The position numbers and the translations under genes were made by a program. Below are positions 63,598 through 64,000 of a stretch of 64,000 nucleotides of DNA, one piece after another. The stretch spans positions 8,620 through 72,619 of the forward strand of contig DAVZ01000059.1 of NCBI GenBank assembly GCA_002505765.1, in the 5' to 3' direction. Below the pieces are notes generated by a model that was not told the DNA's origin, made no database searches, and saw only the letters and a list, made by a program, of their open reading frames with translations. This DNA comes from Methanobacterium sp. UBA176 (GTDB lineage Archaea; Methanobacteriota; Methanobacteria; Methanobacteriales; Methanobacteriaceae). Numbering within the stretch: position 1 is the first letter of the stretch; each line of letters opens with the position of its first letter.

Positions 63598-64000
63598 ATG
63601 TACAAAATAGCCGTAATACCTGGTGATGGTATTGGAAAGGAAGTAATGGAAGCAGCATTACACGTTCTAGAAGCTTTAGATGTTGAATTTGATTATACAT
63701 TTGCAGATGCAGGAGACGAGTATCAGGAAGTATCAGGAATTGCACTTCCCCAGGAAACAATCGATATAGTAAAAAATTCCCAGGCATGTTTATTTGGAGC
63801 TGCAGGGGAATCAGCAGCAGATGTAATTATTAAATTGAGACAGGAATTGGATCTTTACGTTAATTTAAGACCAGTAAAGTCATATCCTGGAACTAAAGGT
63901 ATTTTTGATGATTTAGATTTTGTAATTGTAAGGGAAAACACTGAAGGACTTTACATAGGAATTGAAGAAGAAACAGATGATGGAGCAACTGCTTTAAGGG
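63598..64000 (+). CDS. Isopropylmalate/homoisocitrate dehydrogenase, 3' end off the window
   Basis: The first 134 residues of a beta-decarboxylating dehydrogenase: MYKIAVIPGDGIGKEVMEA, a LFGAAGESAADVIIKLRQEL substrate region, LYVNLRPVKSYPG, and FVIVRENTEGLYIGIEEE. The gene follows the hacAB pair by 46 bases with AGGTG before the ATG. The neighbouring homoaconitase suggests homoisocitrate dehydrogenase (AksF) rather than LeuB, but the frame is cut off before further discriminating residues. Confidence 0.85.
   Translation, partial: MYKIAVIPGDGIGKEVMEAALHVLEALDVEFDYTFADAGDEYQEVSGIALPQETIDIVKNSQACLFGAAGESAADVIIKLRQELDLYVNLRPVKSYPGTKGIFDDLDFVIVRENTEGLYIGIEEETDDGATALR

Overview
The window looks like chromosomal DNA of a mesophilic methanogen of the order Methanobacteriales, most likely Methanobacterium. 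Base composition is AT-rich, genes carry archaeal TATA boxes, GGTG/GGAG ribosome binding sites and T-run terminators, and the gene set is diagnostic: HdrA, F420H2 oxidase FpaA, MsvR, H4MPT-type SHMT, DmrX-like flavoprotein, archaeal SAM synthetase, RPA/RadA and a homoaconitase operon for coenzyme B.

Layout. 1-8.5 kb: mixed accessory and repair genes (HATPase, Ogg, Tag, two GAP-family transporters, HisF, a frameshifted DUF4013 gene). 8.6-10 kb: tRNA-Arg(TCG) with a duplicated 3' end, a cluster of small hairpins, a rhodanese and a dead YdeI-type gene. 10-12.7 kb: XPD-like helicase and CbiL. 12.7-17.6 kb: an oxidative-stress island of msvR, hcp, a DUF998 pseudogene, fpaA and rubrerythrin; hcp and fpaA share the same spaced operator. 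17.6-22.1 kb: an NADH-oxidase-like flavoprotein and an ArsR-controlled operon (4Fe-4S protein, ArsR, DGC protein, ArsC-like phosphatase, DUF166, zinc ribbon). 22.2-31 kb: site-2 protease, MoeA, a surface transglutaminase-like protein, a TIR-like protein, a dead aquaporin, MsrA and an ABC-2 transporter. 31-44 kb: the ileS-purL-polyprenol kinase-membrane protein operon, SAM synthetase, LigD-type phosphoesterase, DmrX and GlyA. 44-53 kb is accessory: a decayed KAP-NTPase operon, Cys-rich and HEAT proteins, an HhH-GPD-like protein, a MEDS/PAS histidine kinase, and integrase and DUF169 remnants. 53-64 kb: HdrA, hemerythrin and hydrolase remnants, an AEC transporter, RadA, RPA and the start of the homoaconitase operon, which runs off the right edge.

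The most unusual signal is scattered rather than a gene. Five places carry the same architecture: a 29-40 bp piece of local sequence present twice, separated by 23-37 bp of unrelated sequence. Where the original gene can be reconstructed (DUF998 twice, hemerythrin, an integrase remnant), the gene reads upstream sequence, one repeat copy, downstream sequence, so the intervening bases are an insert and the repeat is a target duplication. These dimensions are those of a CRISPR repeat and spacer. I propose off-target Cas1-Cas2 integration (neo-CRISPR units) as the leading hypothesis; template switching is the main alternative. No cas gene lies in the window.

Other patterns worth attention are a family of short GAAAATC-N3-GATTTT hairpins in intergenic and dead DNA, and a high density of eroded accessory genes (at least nine). 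All family assignments come from reading the translations; no database search was run.
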